From Pascua guehoae (taxonomy: Eukaryota; Basidiomycota; Tremellomycetes; Trichosporonales; Trichosporonaceae), in contig BCJX01000006.1 of assembly GCA_001600415.1 (NCBI GenBank), forward strand, positions 689,606 to 753,605: a stretch of 64,000 bases of DNA. The letters are read 5' to 3'. This document shows positions 31,913 to 42,718 of this stretch, piece by piece. The position numbers were made by a program, and so were the translations under genes. The notes beneath the pieces were generated by a model. It was not told the DNA's origin. It worked only from the letters and a program-made list of their open reading frames with translations, and made no database searches. Every line of letters starts with the position of its first letter. The first letter of the stretch is position 1.

Positions 31913-33331
31913 ATGTCTGCCTCCTCTACGCCCAATCGTGTTGCCATCGTCACTGGTGCAGCTGGCGGTCTTGGCAGTGCCATTGCCCGCCGTCTGGCCG
32001 CAGACGGCTTCTCGCTCGCGGTCGCCGACCTCAAGGACAAGCAGGAGGCGCTCGACGCCCTCGTCAACGCGGTCACCGTAGATGCCAACGCGCCCACCAA
32101 GGCGATTGCCATTGCGTGCGACGTCCGCAGCAAGGAGGACGTGGACGCCCTCGTCCAGCACACGGTTGAGAAGTTTGGCCGGCTGGATGGTGAGTCAACG
32201 GAGGGTTGCAAGTTGCCAAGGTGTGGAATGTGGTTCGGGTAACACAGCCAAGGGAAGGGGCAAACTGTCCCTCACCTCCTCCCTTTGACGTGTAACAGCC
32301 ACTACCTGGTACTGACCCGCTCGCAGTCATGGTCGCCAACGCTGGTGTTGCCCCCAACGAGAACTTCCTCGACACTTCCGCCGAGCAACTCGACAATGTC
32401 CACGCCGTCAACGTCCGCGGTGTGCTTCTCTGCTACCAAGCTGCTGCGCGCCAGTATATCGCCCAGGGTGGGGGTGGCAAGCTTATCGGTGGGTCGGAGT
32501 CAGGGCGTGGCGTCCGAGGGTCTACATGCTGACATGAAAGCTGCATCCTCTGTGGCTGGTGTAAGTCCGTTTCGGGTCGGGATCCAGACCCTCATTGACT
32601 GGCAGATTGAGAACAGCCCGACGTTCACAGCGTACAGCTGCAGGTGAGTCGGCCGAAACTGCATGCCTCAACCCACAGCTCTCGGAGGGTCGTCACTCCC
32701 CTTTTGCCCCGTACCCCTTGTCGCAGACACTGACACACCCCTCAGCAAGTTTGCCGTCCGTGCACTCAACCAGGGCGCGGCCCTCGAGCTCGGCAAGCAC
32801 GGCATCACGGCCAACGTCTACTGCCCGGGTCCGGTGCTCGGCGACATGTGGACCAAGTGCGATGACAGCTTTGCCGGCCTCACCGGTTTCCCCAAGGGCG
32901 CCATCACGTCGGTCGTAGGTGTCACAGCTGTTCCCTTTCCCAGAACAGCGATGCTTACATCCAGATTGAGCAGAAGACCACGCTCGGCCGTCTGGCGCAG
33001 CCCGAGGATGTGGCGCGCCTCGTGAGGTGAGTGAGCGCTAGGGAGACTAGCGTAGACTAGTATCAATCTAGCACGTCAATGTCGGCTATCAAACCATGGC
33101 CATCCGACTCCTATCGCACGTGCCTTCCCCCAGGACCCACATGGCCCATGCTTACCCAACAGCTTCCTCGCGGGCCCTGACTCGAACTACATCACCGGCC
33201 AGGCGATCCAGTGCAATGTGGGTGTACCGCTGTGGCCGGAACGCCGACGTGCAGTCCGGTCCCTGCGTCCTTGACCGGAGAGGTTATACCGTGCAAAGCT
33301 AACCGTGCAGGGCGGCGCGTGGCTGTCGTAA
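31913..33331 (+). CDS. Short-chain dehydrogenase/reductase (274 aa)
   Basis: Eight exons: 31913-32189, 32327-32488, 32541-32560, 32606-32643, 32746-32914, 32944-33026, 33163-33217 and 33311-33331. Classical SDR motifs are all present: the NAD(P) loop TGAAGGLG near residue 18, VANAGV, the catalytic Tyr/Lys as YSCSK, and a CPGPV loop after it. The ending (SFLAGPDSNYITGQAI ... GGAWLS) is that of acetoin/diacetyl-reductase-like SDRs. Asp in VADLKD after strand 2 favours NAD(H). The exact substrate cannot be read. Odd points: exon 3 is only 20 nt, and intron 5 (32915-32943) is 29 nt, or 32 nt if the GTCGTA donor is used; frame requires its removal. Confidence 0.85.
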
Positions 33332-33542
33332 GCACCCCGACGTCAACATGCCACGTCAGACGGAGAAGAGTGGGATGGAAAAGGCGAACGATATGGAGAA
33401 TGCCAGAGACGATTGACACAGATGCCCTATAGTGACATGGATGCCGTGAGATGAGACTTACCACAGCCTCACTTTCAAAGTCTACGAGGTGTTGGCCACA
33501 ACAACTACATCCATTAGGTTTCATCTTGATCTACCCATGGCC

Positions 33543-34193
33543 CTAGTCCCAGAGCAAGCTGGCGATGAGTTGCTGGGCGGCATAGTACAGCGGGAGACCA
33601 ACGAGGGGGTTTGCAATGGTCTTGGTGACAAACTGCTCACGGGCGACGCACAGGTCGCTGAGCTGGAAGATGACGGCGCCGGCAATCTGGCGGGCAGGGG
33701 ACGGAGAGTACGGTGCGCTCCCGATCGCGGCGGTGGTCATGAGGGAGATGATGCCGGTGTAGAGCGCGACGGGAATCTTATCCCGGGATGGGAGGTGGGG
33801 GCTGAGCCACTTCCACACCATGACGGCGGCGGCCGAGCAGCCCGCGAGGGCGCCGAGTGTCCACTGGGGGTCGAGGCCGCGGCGGGCAAAGCCGATGGCG
33901 AATCCGACGTGGCCCAAAAGGAAAGCAAACAGTCCCGCCTGGAAGCATGCTGGAGATTGGGGGATGAGGAGGACGTCGCCTACAAACGACAGGACGAGCG
34001 ACGAAATGAGTGTGCGGCCAAACGACGTCGAGGCTCCCGGAGAGGTGGTTGCTGTCAACAGAAAGCCGGTGGACGCGAGTGGCTTGAAGAGCCATACGAG
34101 CGGGCGGGACTTGTACGACTCGGCGAGAAGGAGTCCCGCGAGGCCCACACACGTGAGTGCGGGACCGGTGGGGTCGGTCACGGGGTCGAACAT
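33543..34193 (-). CDS. YhhN/TMEM86-family membrane protein (216 aa)
   Basis: Intronless. The protein is nearly all hydrophobic, with about seven to eight membrane segments. It has the YhhN-family landmarks: an N-terminal KPLASTGFLL segment, a central FVGDVLLI with an Asp inside the membrane, FLLGHVGFAIGF, and a C-terminal GAVIFQLSDLCVAREQF with its Ser-Asp pair. In animals TMEM86A/B are lysoplasmalogenases that cleave the vinyl-ether bond of lysoplasmalogens. Fungi are generally thought to lack plasmalogens, so the substrate here is open. It is divergent from the EXS-domain gene, separated by 354 bp. Confidence 0.88.
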   Translation of the reverse strand: MFDPVTDPTGPALTCVGLAGLLLAESYKSRPLVWLFKPLASTGFLLTATTSPGASTSFGRTLISSLVLSFVGDVLLIPQSPACFQAGLFAFLLGHVGFAIGFARRGLDPQWTLGALAGCSAAAVMVWKWLSPHLPSRDKIPVALYTGIISLMTTAAIGSAPYSPSPARQIAGAVIFQLSDLCVAREQFVTKTIANPLVGLPLYYAAQQLIASLLWD

Positions 34194-34547
34194 TGTGTTC
34201 GGCGGTTGGGGGGTCGGTCAATGAGCGTAAAGGGTTGGGGACGATGGTGCGATGGTGAGCGATAACAACGAGGATGGAGATGGGAGATGGTGCCCCAATT
34301 CCAAGGCACGCCACTCAGGGTACTCGACGCGTGGCGACGGAACCAAAATTACCATGCCCCAGGCGACAGATCGACGCGGCAACCGCACGAGATAACTGAC
34401 ACACGACCTTCCCGTCGCCAACCCTATAACTTTTCCACAAACCCCCCTTCATTCTCGTTGTCGACCTAGACTTATCCCCCCACTCATCCCGACCCCGCGT
34501 GACCTTTGAACCCGCGCCGGTCTAAACACATGAGCTAGCCCCGTACG
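34194..34547. promoter_or_regulatory. Divergent promoter, TMEM86-like / EXS-domain genes
   Basis: 354 bp between start codons 34193 (-) and 34548 (+). It is likely shared by both genes; no defined element recognised. Confidence 0.4.
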
Positions 34548-36662
34548 ATGGACGTCGACACGGACCCGCTCGCGCTCCCGCTGCCCGAGTTCAGCGCCTC
34601 GTTTCCGCTCCCGTTCCGCGTCCTGTTCCTCGTCGGCCTCGCGCAGCTCCTGTGGGCGGTCAACCTGCACGTTCTGTCGCTTTTGGGACTGGACGTGTGC
34701 TGGGTGCTCGATGTGCGGGAAGTAGACGACGCGGCGGCAACGGATGCCGGCGCGCAGTTCTCGGAAGCCAACTTGGACCGCGTTGGCGGGCCAGGAGACA
34801 CGCCGCTCCGAGGCCGCATGCGTGACGCCGACCGCGATGACGACGACCACGGACCATTAGCCTCGGCCGCCGCTGCGGCCGTCTCCTCCAGGTCTACCGC
34901 GACACACCGTCCACCGAGCGCCCACCTTTATCGCCCCATGTACAAGCTCTTCCTCGCGTACACGGCCTGGTGTGTTGCAGGGTACGCCATCTTCCGCCTC
35001 GTGGCTGGCGACGACACGGACGCAATGGAGCGCTGGCGCGGTATCGTCGGTGTCGTCGTCCTAATCCCCCTTCTCGCTGCCCTCATCCCAGGCCGCGGGT
35101 TTGGCCACCGCGAACGCCGCGCGCTCCGGCACGCCCTCTGGCGCTGCGTCGCGCCACCACGCAACGCGCCCATCTTCTTCTGCGACGTCATCCTCGCCGA
35201 TATCCTCACGAGCTTTGCAAAGGTCCTCGGCGACTTGTACGTGTCCGCAGGACAGATTGCGTTTGGCGGCATCACCCATGGACGCGTCGCGCCGCAGGGT
35301 GTCGGCAAGTGGTTTACGTTGTTGATGGTTTGGTGAGTACGATGCCGAGTGTGCTGGGTTAGGTCGGCGGACCCTGCAAGTGGGAAATGGAGGCGGTTGG
35401 GAGGCGGTTTGAGAGGCGATAGGAGAGGTAGGAGGTAGTCAGTAGGAGAGGCAGCGGGAGAGGCAGCAGGAGAGGCAGTTGGAGAGCCCACGTATTCGGA
35501 GACGGCATTGTGGAGGCATCTGGGAGATGTTTGCGGCCAGCGGAGAGGAGGGCAGAAAGGAGTTCAGGACCCGAAGAGTGGACGCGTACAACGGGCGCAG
35601 ACACAAACAAGAGGACGCCAGAAAACGGTCTGTGGCAGGGGCTACGGGTCCATGTGACAACGGTTTGGGTCCAGATAAGCACAACTGGGTGTGTGGTGAT
35701 GGTGGTTGTGGTGTCTCGTGCTGGGTTGTTCACCATCCGGCCCCCTTGCCTTTTCGCGCTTGCCTCTTTGCCTCCCCGTTTCTCAGTGCCCAATTGTGTG
35801 CTGCCACTACCAGGCGTTCAACACTGACAGCAGCCTCCCATATTTCATTCGCTTGCGGCAGTGCCTGGTCGAATTCTACCACTCGGGCTGGACCAGCTTG
35901 CGACCGCTTGCCAACGCGTGCAAGTATGCGTCCGCGTTCCCAGTCATTCTCCTCTCGGCGGCCCAGCGCACAGTCGTGGATGAAGTGGCTGCGTCCAAGG
36001 GAATCTCTGTCGAGGAGCTCAAGCAGACGTCGGGCCGATGGTTTGGCGAACACCCAATCTTCCGTTTATGGTTGCTTGCCGTCGTCGTCAACTCGATGTT
36101 TTCGTTCTACTGGGACGTCCAAAAAGACTGGGGTCTTTCACTGCTCGAACTCGACACGTGGTTCGCACCACGTCGGGAGGAGCGTTCCGATCGAAACGGC
36201 TACCTCTCCCCAGCCGGCCGGCGATCAACGTCACCAGTAAAGGGCGGTGTATGGGGACGACTCAAGAGCCTCTCTGGCCGCGACAGCAACCCACAACTGC
36301 GCAGCCCCCTCCCCTCTGACCATGAGGACCGCCTCACAACCGCGACGAGCCCCGGCGGCCGATACTTTGGCCTCCGCCCCACGCTCCTCCTCCCCGACCG
36401 CGGCGTGTACTATCTCTTCACGGTACTCGACCTCGTGTTGCGCTTCACGTGGTCTCTTGAGCTCAGCACGCACCTCCACGTTATCAACTCACTCGAGTCG
36501 GGGGTTTTTATGATGGAGGCATTAGAGCTCATCCGCCGCTGGATGTGGGTCTTTATCCGCGTCGAGTGGGAGGCTGTCCGCATGGGCGAGATGGTCCACT
36601 TTAGGGGTCCAAATCCTTCACAACGTACCGCCGTCCTCTGGGATGAAAAGACGGATCAGTAG
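34548..36662 (+). CDS. ERD1: EXS-domain membrane protein, ERD1-like (538 aa)
   Basis: Two exons: 34548-35332 and 35831-36662. The donor is a strong GTGAGT; the acceptor at 35830 (CTGACAG) is the one that keeps phase and leads into SLPYFIRLRQCLVEFYHSG. Membrane helices lie near residues 22-45, 128-150 and 165-185, with four or more in the second exon. The EXS signature is clear: FFCDVILADILTSFAKVLGD, the RLRQCL stretch, LANACKYASAFPVIL, and WDVQKDWGL near the C-terminal third. There is no SPX domain, so it is ERD1-like, not SYG1/XPR1-like. Yeast Erd1 acts in the Golgi in phosphate recycling and glycosyltransferase retention. The single intron is 498 nt, about ten times the local norm, and contains a 12-bp tandem repeat. 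Confidence 0.82.
35443..35490 (+). repeat. Four tandem 12-bp purine-rich units in an intron
   Basis: Units TAGGAGAGGCAG, CGGGAGAGGCAG, CAGGAGAGGCAG, TTGGAGAGCCCA lie inside the long intron of the EXS-domain gene. Confidence 0.9.
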
Positions 36663-37860
36663 ACTGGGAGGTTTTCATAGAGCCACCTTGATATAGACGA
36701 CTAATGCATAGAGCTTCACGCGGTCGAGGGCGGACTGATTGGCAAGTAGCTGAGAGGCGCCGCTGTATTTACCGGTGAGCCATGTGGACCAGGCCCTTCC
36801 AACTAGTTGTGCGGTTCGACATCACAGAAGGGTGGACATCAGTGGCCTCCATCCCCGCGTCCCACGTCTCCTCTCTCCCCATCACTTGTCCACAAGGATG
36901 GCAAGACGATCCAGCTTCCATACTCGCACTTGGGAGGCATCTTGGATCCTGGGAAACCCGATCGCCGCCCTGCCATTCTACTCTCTCACACCCAATCCCG
37001 AGAGCTCAGAGTTGCCGAGATGCTGCCAGCCCACGTGGCGGCGCGGCGGACCGCCATGTCGATATCTCGGACATACGGACGTCTAGTTAGCAAACTCATG
37101 TTGGTGGCCACAGTCCAGCTTCCCCGATAAGTATCCGAAAAATTACCCGATAACTACCCGTCCACCTAACTACCCGAAAACTACCCGTGCAACAACCCGG
37201 ACAACTACAACCAGCCAACTCCGGATTGAAAGAGCTTGGGTTGAGCGCCAAGGGAGGACAGCTATTCGTAGCTGTGACTGTGCCTGAGTGGAAGTATCAT
37301 GGAGCTAGCCCTCGCGCATCATCACAGCTGATACCCTCACCCGCCGGCACCATCAGCCACACGCGTGCATGTGGGCAGAAAGGCGCAACGGCGATGGTGA
37401 ACAAGGTGGGGCATTTTTCACCCGCACTCTTGCCCATTTACGTTGTGCCTGCACTTTGTTTGATGTGTGATGCCTGGTGCCTTTGTTCCTCGCCGCCGAG
37501 TCCGCAAGCTATCCCCGCCCCTCGGCGGCTCCGTGCGGACATGCTGCTGCGCCATGCTGCGATAGCTGCGGCTCTGTCAACCTTGTATCCCAACTTATCG
37601 GTCCGGGTGGAGACTGTGTGTCCGGGTGGAGACTCATGTGCACGTCAGAGCAGTGGCCGTCGCTAGCCGTGGATGTACGTACGTGACGCGGGGTACAAGC
37701 TGTGTAAGTCTAGAGCACAATGGAGTGTGTAGCGATGGTACTTAAGTTGGGATCTTGTGTTGCCAAGTCGTCGATAACATCCCACAGCGCGTAGCCGTGG
37801 AACACTACCCTACTCAACCCACCGCCTTCCGCCCAGACCAACCTCTCTACACCTGCGACC
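36663..37860. other. Intergenic; possible coding debris
   Basis: About 1.2 kb. A frame near 36890-37085 contains protein-like text (LGGILDPGKPDRRPAILLSH, ELRVAEMLPAHVAARR) without start or splice support. It may be a gene relic, but I cannot name it. The rest includes the AACTACCCG repeat and the sugar-porter promoter. Confidence 0.35.
37123..37210 (+). repeat. Imperfect repeats of AACTACCCG
   Basis: Five or six loosely spaced copies of (A)ACTACCCG(A) or close variants within about 90 bp. Confidence 0.75.
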
Positions 37861-39935
37861 ATGGTGGGGACTGCAGCAGCTGGGGGCGCGTCGGTGTCGG
37901 CCGAGCTGGCCGCCCTCCTTGCCGGACGCGACACGCGCTGGTACAAGGGCTATCTCCTCAAACTCAATCTGATCATTGTAAGTTGATCATTCTTGATGGA
38001 GCGTGTTGCCTCGGCGACCACTGACAACGTCTTAGGCGCTTGTCCTAATTACGTCGATGACGAACGGGTATGATGGATCGATGATGAACGGTCTACAGGC
38101 ACTGGACAACTGGAAAGAGTGAGTAATAAGCTGCTTGTCATTCCTCCATGGCTCACATGCAGATACTTTGATCACCCAGAGGAGAAAGAGACTATTTTTG
38201 GCGTTTTCAACGCCATCCAGAACATTGGTTCGATTGTGGGTTTCCCTTTCGCTCCCATTGTGTCAGACCGCTTTGGACGGCGGGCGGGTATCTTTCTGTA
38301 AGTCTAGTGAGAGGTGTGCGAGATGTGTGCGAGAGGGACAAGGGTGAGGAGGGCAAGGGTGACAGAGACTGACTCGGTTCAGTGGCGCTTGCATCATGCT
38401 CGCAGGCACCGCCATCCAGACGGGATCGCAGAACGTTGGCATGTTTATTGCTTCCCGTGGACTGGTCGGATTTGGCCTTGCGTTCTCGGGCGTCGCGTCT
38501 CCCGTTCTCATCACCGAACTCGCGTTCCCCACCCACCGCGCGCCGTTGACCTCGATGTACAACTCGTCGTGGTATCTCGGCTCGATCGTCGCCGCCTGGA
38601 CAACCTACGGCACCTTTCGCATGACGACAAGCACCTGGTCGTGGCGCATCCCCTCGATCTTGCAGGGGTTACCGAGCATCATCCAGTTCCTTCTCATCTG
38701 GTTCATCCCCGAGTCACCCCGCTGGCTCATCGACCACGACAAAGAGGACCGAGCCCGCGCCGTCATTGCTAAATACCACTGTGGGGGCAACGCCGACGAC
38801 CCGCTTGTGGAGTTTGAGTTTGCAGAGATGAAGGAGATGATCAGGCTCGAAAAGGAGAACAAGGCCAGCTGGAAGGAAATCTTTACGCAAAAGGCCAATC
38901 TCCGCCGCGTGCGTATTGTCGCCGCCATCGCCCTCTTCTCCCAGTGGTCGGGCAACGGGCTCGTTTCCTACTACCTCACTTTGATCCTCAACGGTATTGG
39001 AATCGTGAGTGGCCTCGGATCACTCGCCCACGTTGCTGTTGGCTGACACGGTTTTGGGCAGACAAAAGCCGGAGACCAGACACTTATCAATGGTATCCTC
39101 CAGATTTACAACTACTTTTGGGCAATCGTCGGCGCCCTCACTGTCGACAAGGTCGGGCGTCGTTTCCTCTTCCTCACGTCTACGTCGGGAATGTGCATCA
39201 GTTTTGTGTGCTGGACTATTTGCTCGGCCCTCTACGCACAGTCGTCTGTCTACGACCCCGCTTGTGTGGCGGAGCACAATGGCGACTCGGCTCAATGTGT
39301 TCCTATTCAGTCGAACACTGGAGCGGGCCATGCCGTGAGTACAAACGGTGGCAGTATCGTACCTCAGGTGGACGACACTACCACCCTCTTGGGGGCGAGT
39401 ACCAACGCAGCTAATAAACAGGTCATTGCCTTTATCTTCCTGTTCTACGGTTTCTACGATATCGCAATGACGCCTCTGTGAGTTTCACAAAGTGCCCCCC
39501 TACAACCCCAATATCCTTCAGCTAACCATAAACAGGCTCGTCAGCTACACGGTCGAAGTGAGCCCATACCGCATCCGCTCCAAGATGCTGGCATTCATGA
39601 ACCTCTGCGTATCGGTCGCACTCGTGTTCAACCAATACATCAACCCCATCGCCCTCGCCCGGATCCACTGGCGCTACTATATCGTCTTTTGCGTCTTTCT
39701 CGCATTTGAAGTGGTCTACTGTTTCTTCTTTGTCATCGAGACACGCGGTCCCAACGGTCCCCTACCGCTCGAAGAGATTGCAATGCTGTTCGAGGGCCCC
39801 GGGCGCTATGGCTTCCAGAAGAGTCCCAGTCAGCTTCGGCGCGTGTCCGTCGTCGAAGCCAACTATGACACCATGGACGACAAGGTTGGCAATCAAGCGG
39901 ATCATGTCGAGAGTGTACCAACCCTCAAGAGCTAA
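37861..39935 (+). CDS. MFS sugar transporter (sugar porter family, 561 aa)
   Basis: Seven exons: 37861-37977, 38036-38118, 38163-38297, 38383-39004, 39062-39334, 39422-39477 and 39536-39935, all in phase. Twelve membrane helices are expected. Family motifs seen: NGYDGSMMNGLQ after helix 1, DRFGRRAG between helices 2 and 3, PESPRWLIDHDKEDRA before the central loop, and ETRGPNGPLPLEEI after the last helix. The PESPRWL and ETRG motifs are diagnostic of proton-coupled sugar porters. The NGYDGSMMNGLQ type and the AFPTHRAPLTSMYNSSWYLG loop resemble fungal lactose/hexose-permease-like subgroups, so the exact sugar is not fixed. The cytosolic tail is short. Confidence 0.9.
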
Positions 39936-41041
39936 GCACAACCCGAAAATGGACTCGATCAAGAGGCGCTGGTCTTCCATTGAGCCTCCAAATGAGCCGG
40001 AGGGGAAACACAACTCTTCGTGCGTTGTACCTAGTTACAGCGAGGTCCGTGAAGTAAATATTTATGTCCGCCTGTGATTCTGATGAAGACTTGCCAGTGT
40101 GCGCATGCCCAAGTGGTTCACCGTCCGATAACCTGGTTGTCAAGCCACTCATTATCTGATCGCGCTGCTCATCACTTCATCCATCGGCTCGTTGGTCCCG
40201 AACCGAACGTGTAGAAGATGGCCTGTCCAAGTCGGTTAATCCCAGGGACGGCGTGGGAGAGCGAATCGTGAGGGAAAATCGAGGGAGCGACAGGAACCTG
40301 AGCGATGGGGTGGTCGCCAATCACATTGCCATCGTCTACGGTAGGAGTGGGTCGAGACATGCCCATGAGGCCGGGAAGCGCTGAGACCTTCCGCTCACGC
40401 TTGGTCGAATGAGTTGCTCGCGAGCCATCCCAAGACCCCCAAAGTCCAGATTGGTGGGGATCCCGGTCAATTCCGTTGTAAGCTCTGCACGATTTGTGCC
40501 AGCAGAGTGGTAGCCGCAATTGGAAGCGAGAACAATGTGATTGACAATAAACCCAAGTTTTTGAGTGGAGCCTACGTATGACAATCCTATCGTCACCTCA
40601 CACAGTGGAGCTGCATCGCATCGCATAGTGCGCATAGTCCAGGCCCACCCGTCTTGTCCGCCGCCACTAACTCAAAGTGAGATTGCTCAACCCTCCCCTC
40701 CCTCGACAATCACACCATACTATGCTTCGGGCACTGGGGACCCCAAAAATGTGGTAATAGTACCTTGACACTGCATACGCTCAGACTCACGCGATCGTCA
40801 TGTCAATCGTCACGTCAGAGGCTCCAAGAACTAACCACCGGGAAATCCCTACAGGTCCTAAGAAGCGCCCACAGCTTGACTTGCCAACCTCTATAAACGC
40901 GCCGTGGCGGGAAGTCTTTCACTCTCCCCCATCAACCCCCATCACTTCCACCACATCCAATTGCTTACAACTCCACTTCCCCTCACCAGTCTCCGCCTCC
41001 ATTACCTTTCATCCATCTCGCACATTCCACATCCTCTGGCC
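39936..41041. other. Intergenic
   Basis: About 1.1 kb without supported genes. Short frames on both strands show no domain. The last 150 bp form a CT-rich leader of the ubiquitin-like gene. Confidence 0.45.
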
Positions 41042-41420
41042 ATGGCCTGTGCGTCTCCCCGAATAATTCCTGCCGTCGCCCTCTCTGACCCCAGACAACG
41101 TCTACATCCACCTCCGCAAGCTTGGTGATCCCCCCGGCACGCCTCCAGTCATGAGCGTCAACATGCCCTCGACCCAGGCCGTCATGACCATCTGTGTGAG
41201 TTGTGTTGTGCTGGTGGTGGGGCAATATTAAGAGCTAACAGCAGCCCGAGGGTTTCCGGTAAGTCGTGACTGCCAACACATAATCTCGCCTCGCCAAGAT
41301 CGCAAGTTGTCGCCACTGCCTGACTCCAGCCTCTTCTACAACGGCAACCAGATCAAGCCCAACGAGACGCCCGAGGACCTCCGTTTGCCGACAGAGGTGA
41401 CGCTTATCCTCCACGCCTAG
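41042..41420 (+). CDS. Small ubiquitin-like-fold protein (70 aa)
   Basis: Four exons in phase: 41042-41048 (7 nt), 41095-41195, 41245-41258 (14 nt) and 41330-41420. The protein starts NVYIHLRKLGDPPG and ends LFYNGNQIKPNETPEDLRL then TEVTLILHA, with the spacing of a ubiquitin/SUMO-like fold (strand, strand, helix, 'F-x-G-x-x-I ... TPEDL', last strand). It ends without the Gly-Gly needed for conjugation, so it would act as a non-conjugated domain protein. No family member fits exactly. The 7-nt and 14-nt exons make automatic prediction likely to miss it. Acceptor choice at 41241 versus 41244 would add one Gln. Confidence 0.7.
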
Positions 41421-42718
41421 TTTCGTGAGTCCTGTACTCGAGCATTTTTGTCCTTCACCTCCCAATTGGAACTGGGGTTTCCCTCACTGACTGTCAGCTT
41501 GCCACTGCAGCCATGCCCAAGGCTGCACCACTTGGCGGAAACGGCACCCGAGTTGACGTTTTGTTCTCGCAAGAGTTGATAAGCTGTAAAACCCACTTCA
41601 TCATACGTATACGAATGAAGCAGTCACTGGCCGGTTATAACGGCTGAGGAGCCGTAAAAGATTGTGAATGTGCCGTGGCTACATGTGCTTGTGGGAGTGG
41701 GCATCACCATTGCCTAGGCTCAACTGTGTCAGTTCATCTCCCACTGATGGCTCCTGTCTGCAAGGGGCCGAGAAAAGTATCGATGTCTTCCCCGCTGTGT
41801 CGGCGGAACTCGCCACAGTCACTTCCAACGCATGCAGTTTCCCCCACGGTGGCTTCCGTGTGTGATCCCCAAGACAATCCCCAAAGGCGATACATGATCT
41901 GGCTGTATTGTGAAAATACGATTCTCCATGACCCATTGCAGCTCTCTTCCGCCAGTCTTCTCCATTCCAGTCCACGCCTGCGTCGATATCATGATAACCA
42001 ACTGCTGGCCAGCTGCAGGTCCTATTTGTTGGAAATTGCCTCGGATCAGCATGGTTCTGTCAATCAATCGGACCTCTTCCCAGACCTGCGGCCCGCGCCT
42101 GATAGCCTGGGTCATGTCCTCGTCAACGTCCGGGTCTCCTAGACATAGCTAGACGAGCATCCCTTGGCGGTCAACCCAAAACTGTTGATTCCGCGGTATA
42201 CAAGAACCATGTCTGAATGCACCATTGGAGCGGGGCGGACGAGGGCGCCGAGAGCATTTTCACACACTCTCCACAGTGATGAGGATAAGAGAGTGATACG
42301 AGGAAAGCAAGGTCCTTGATCGGTAACTATCGCTGAGACAGTCGCACCCCCCCTTCCTCAGCGTTAGGGATGTGTTTCCAGGCAGAATAGACCTTCCCTA
42401 AATGCAAACGTGCTGTGTGCGTTATCTCCTTAGACCTCACCTCTTTCGACAACCTCTACGCACATCAATACTTGTAAAGTGCCCTTACAAACGCCCGCTT
42501 GCCAGTGAGAACTGGTCGAAGCTGAGACCTGTCCGGTTGGTTGTTGCTACGGCTTGCTTCTAACGAGATCTGCTGGTGTGTAGTCATGCGCACTCGCCCT
42601 TCCAAACCGTCGGTCCATCATCCGCGTTCGTCATATATTGCAGCAATGTATTGCAGCAATGCATCATGCGTAATAGTCACTACCATGTATCTCCTCCCCC
42701 AAAACCACCCTGAAGCCT
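41421..42718. other. Intergenic; nothing recognised
   Basis: About 1.3 kb between the ubiquitin-like gene and the 3' end of the nucleoporin gene. A 155-codon plus-strand frame (41675-42142) has no recognisable motif, is Cys/His/Pro-scattered, and is opposed by similar minus frames. Confidence 0.45.

Noticed and set aside
36890..37085. Protein-like stretch suggesting a gene relic
   Set aside because: No start, no splice continuation and no family match, so it is mentioned only under the intergenic entry.
41675..42142. Possible gene of 155 codons
   Set aside because: Composition is not protein-like, with overlapping minus frames of equal quality and no splice or domain support.
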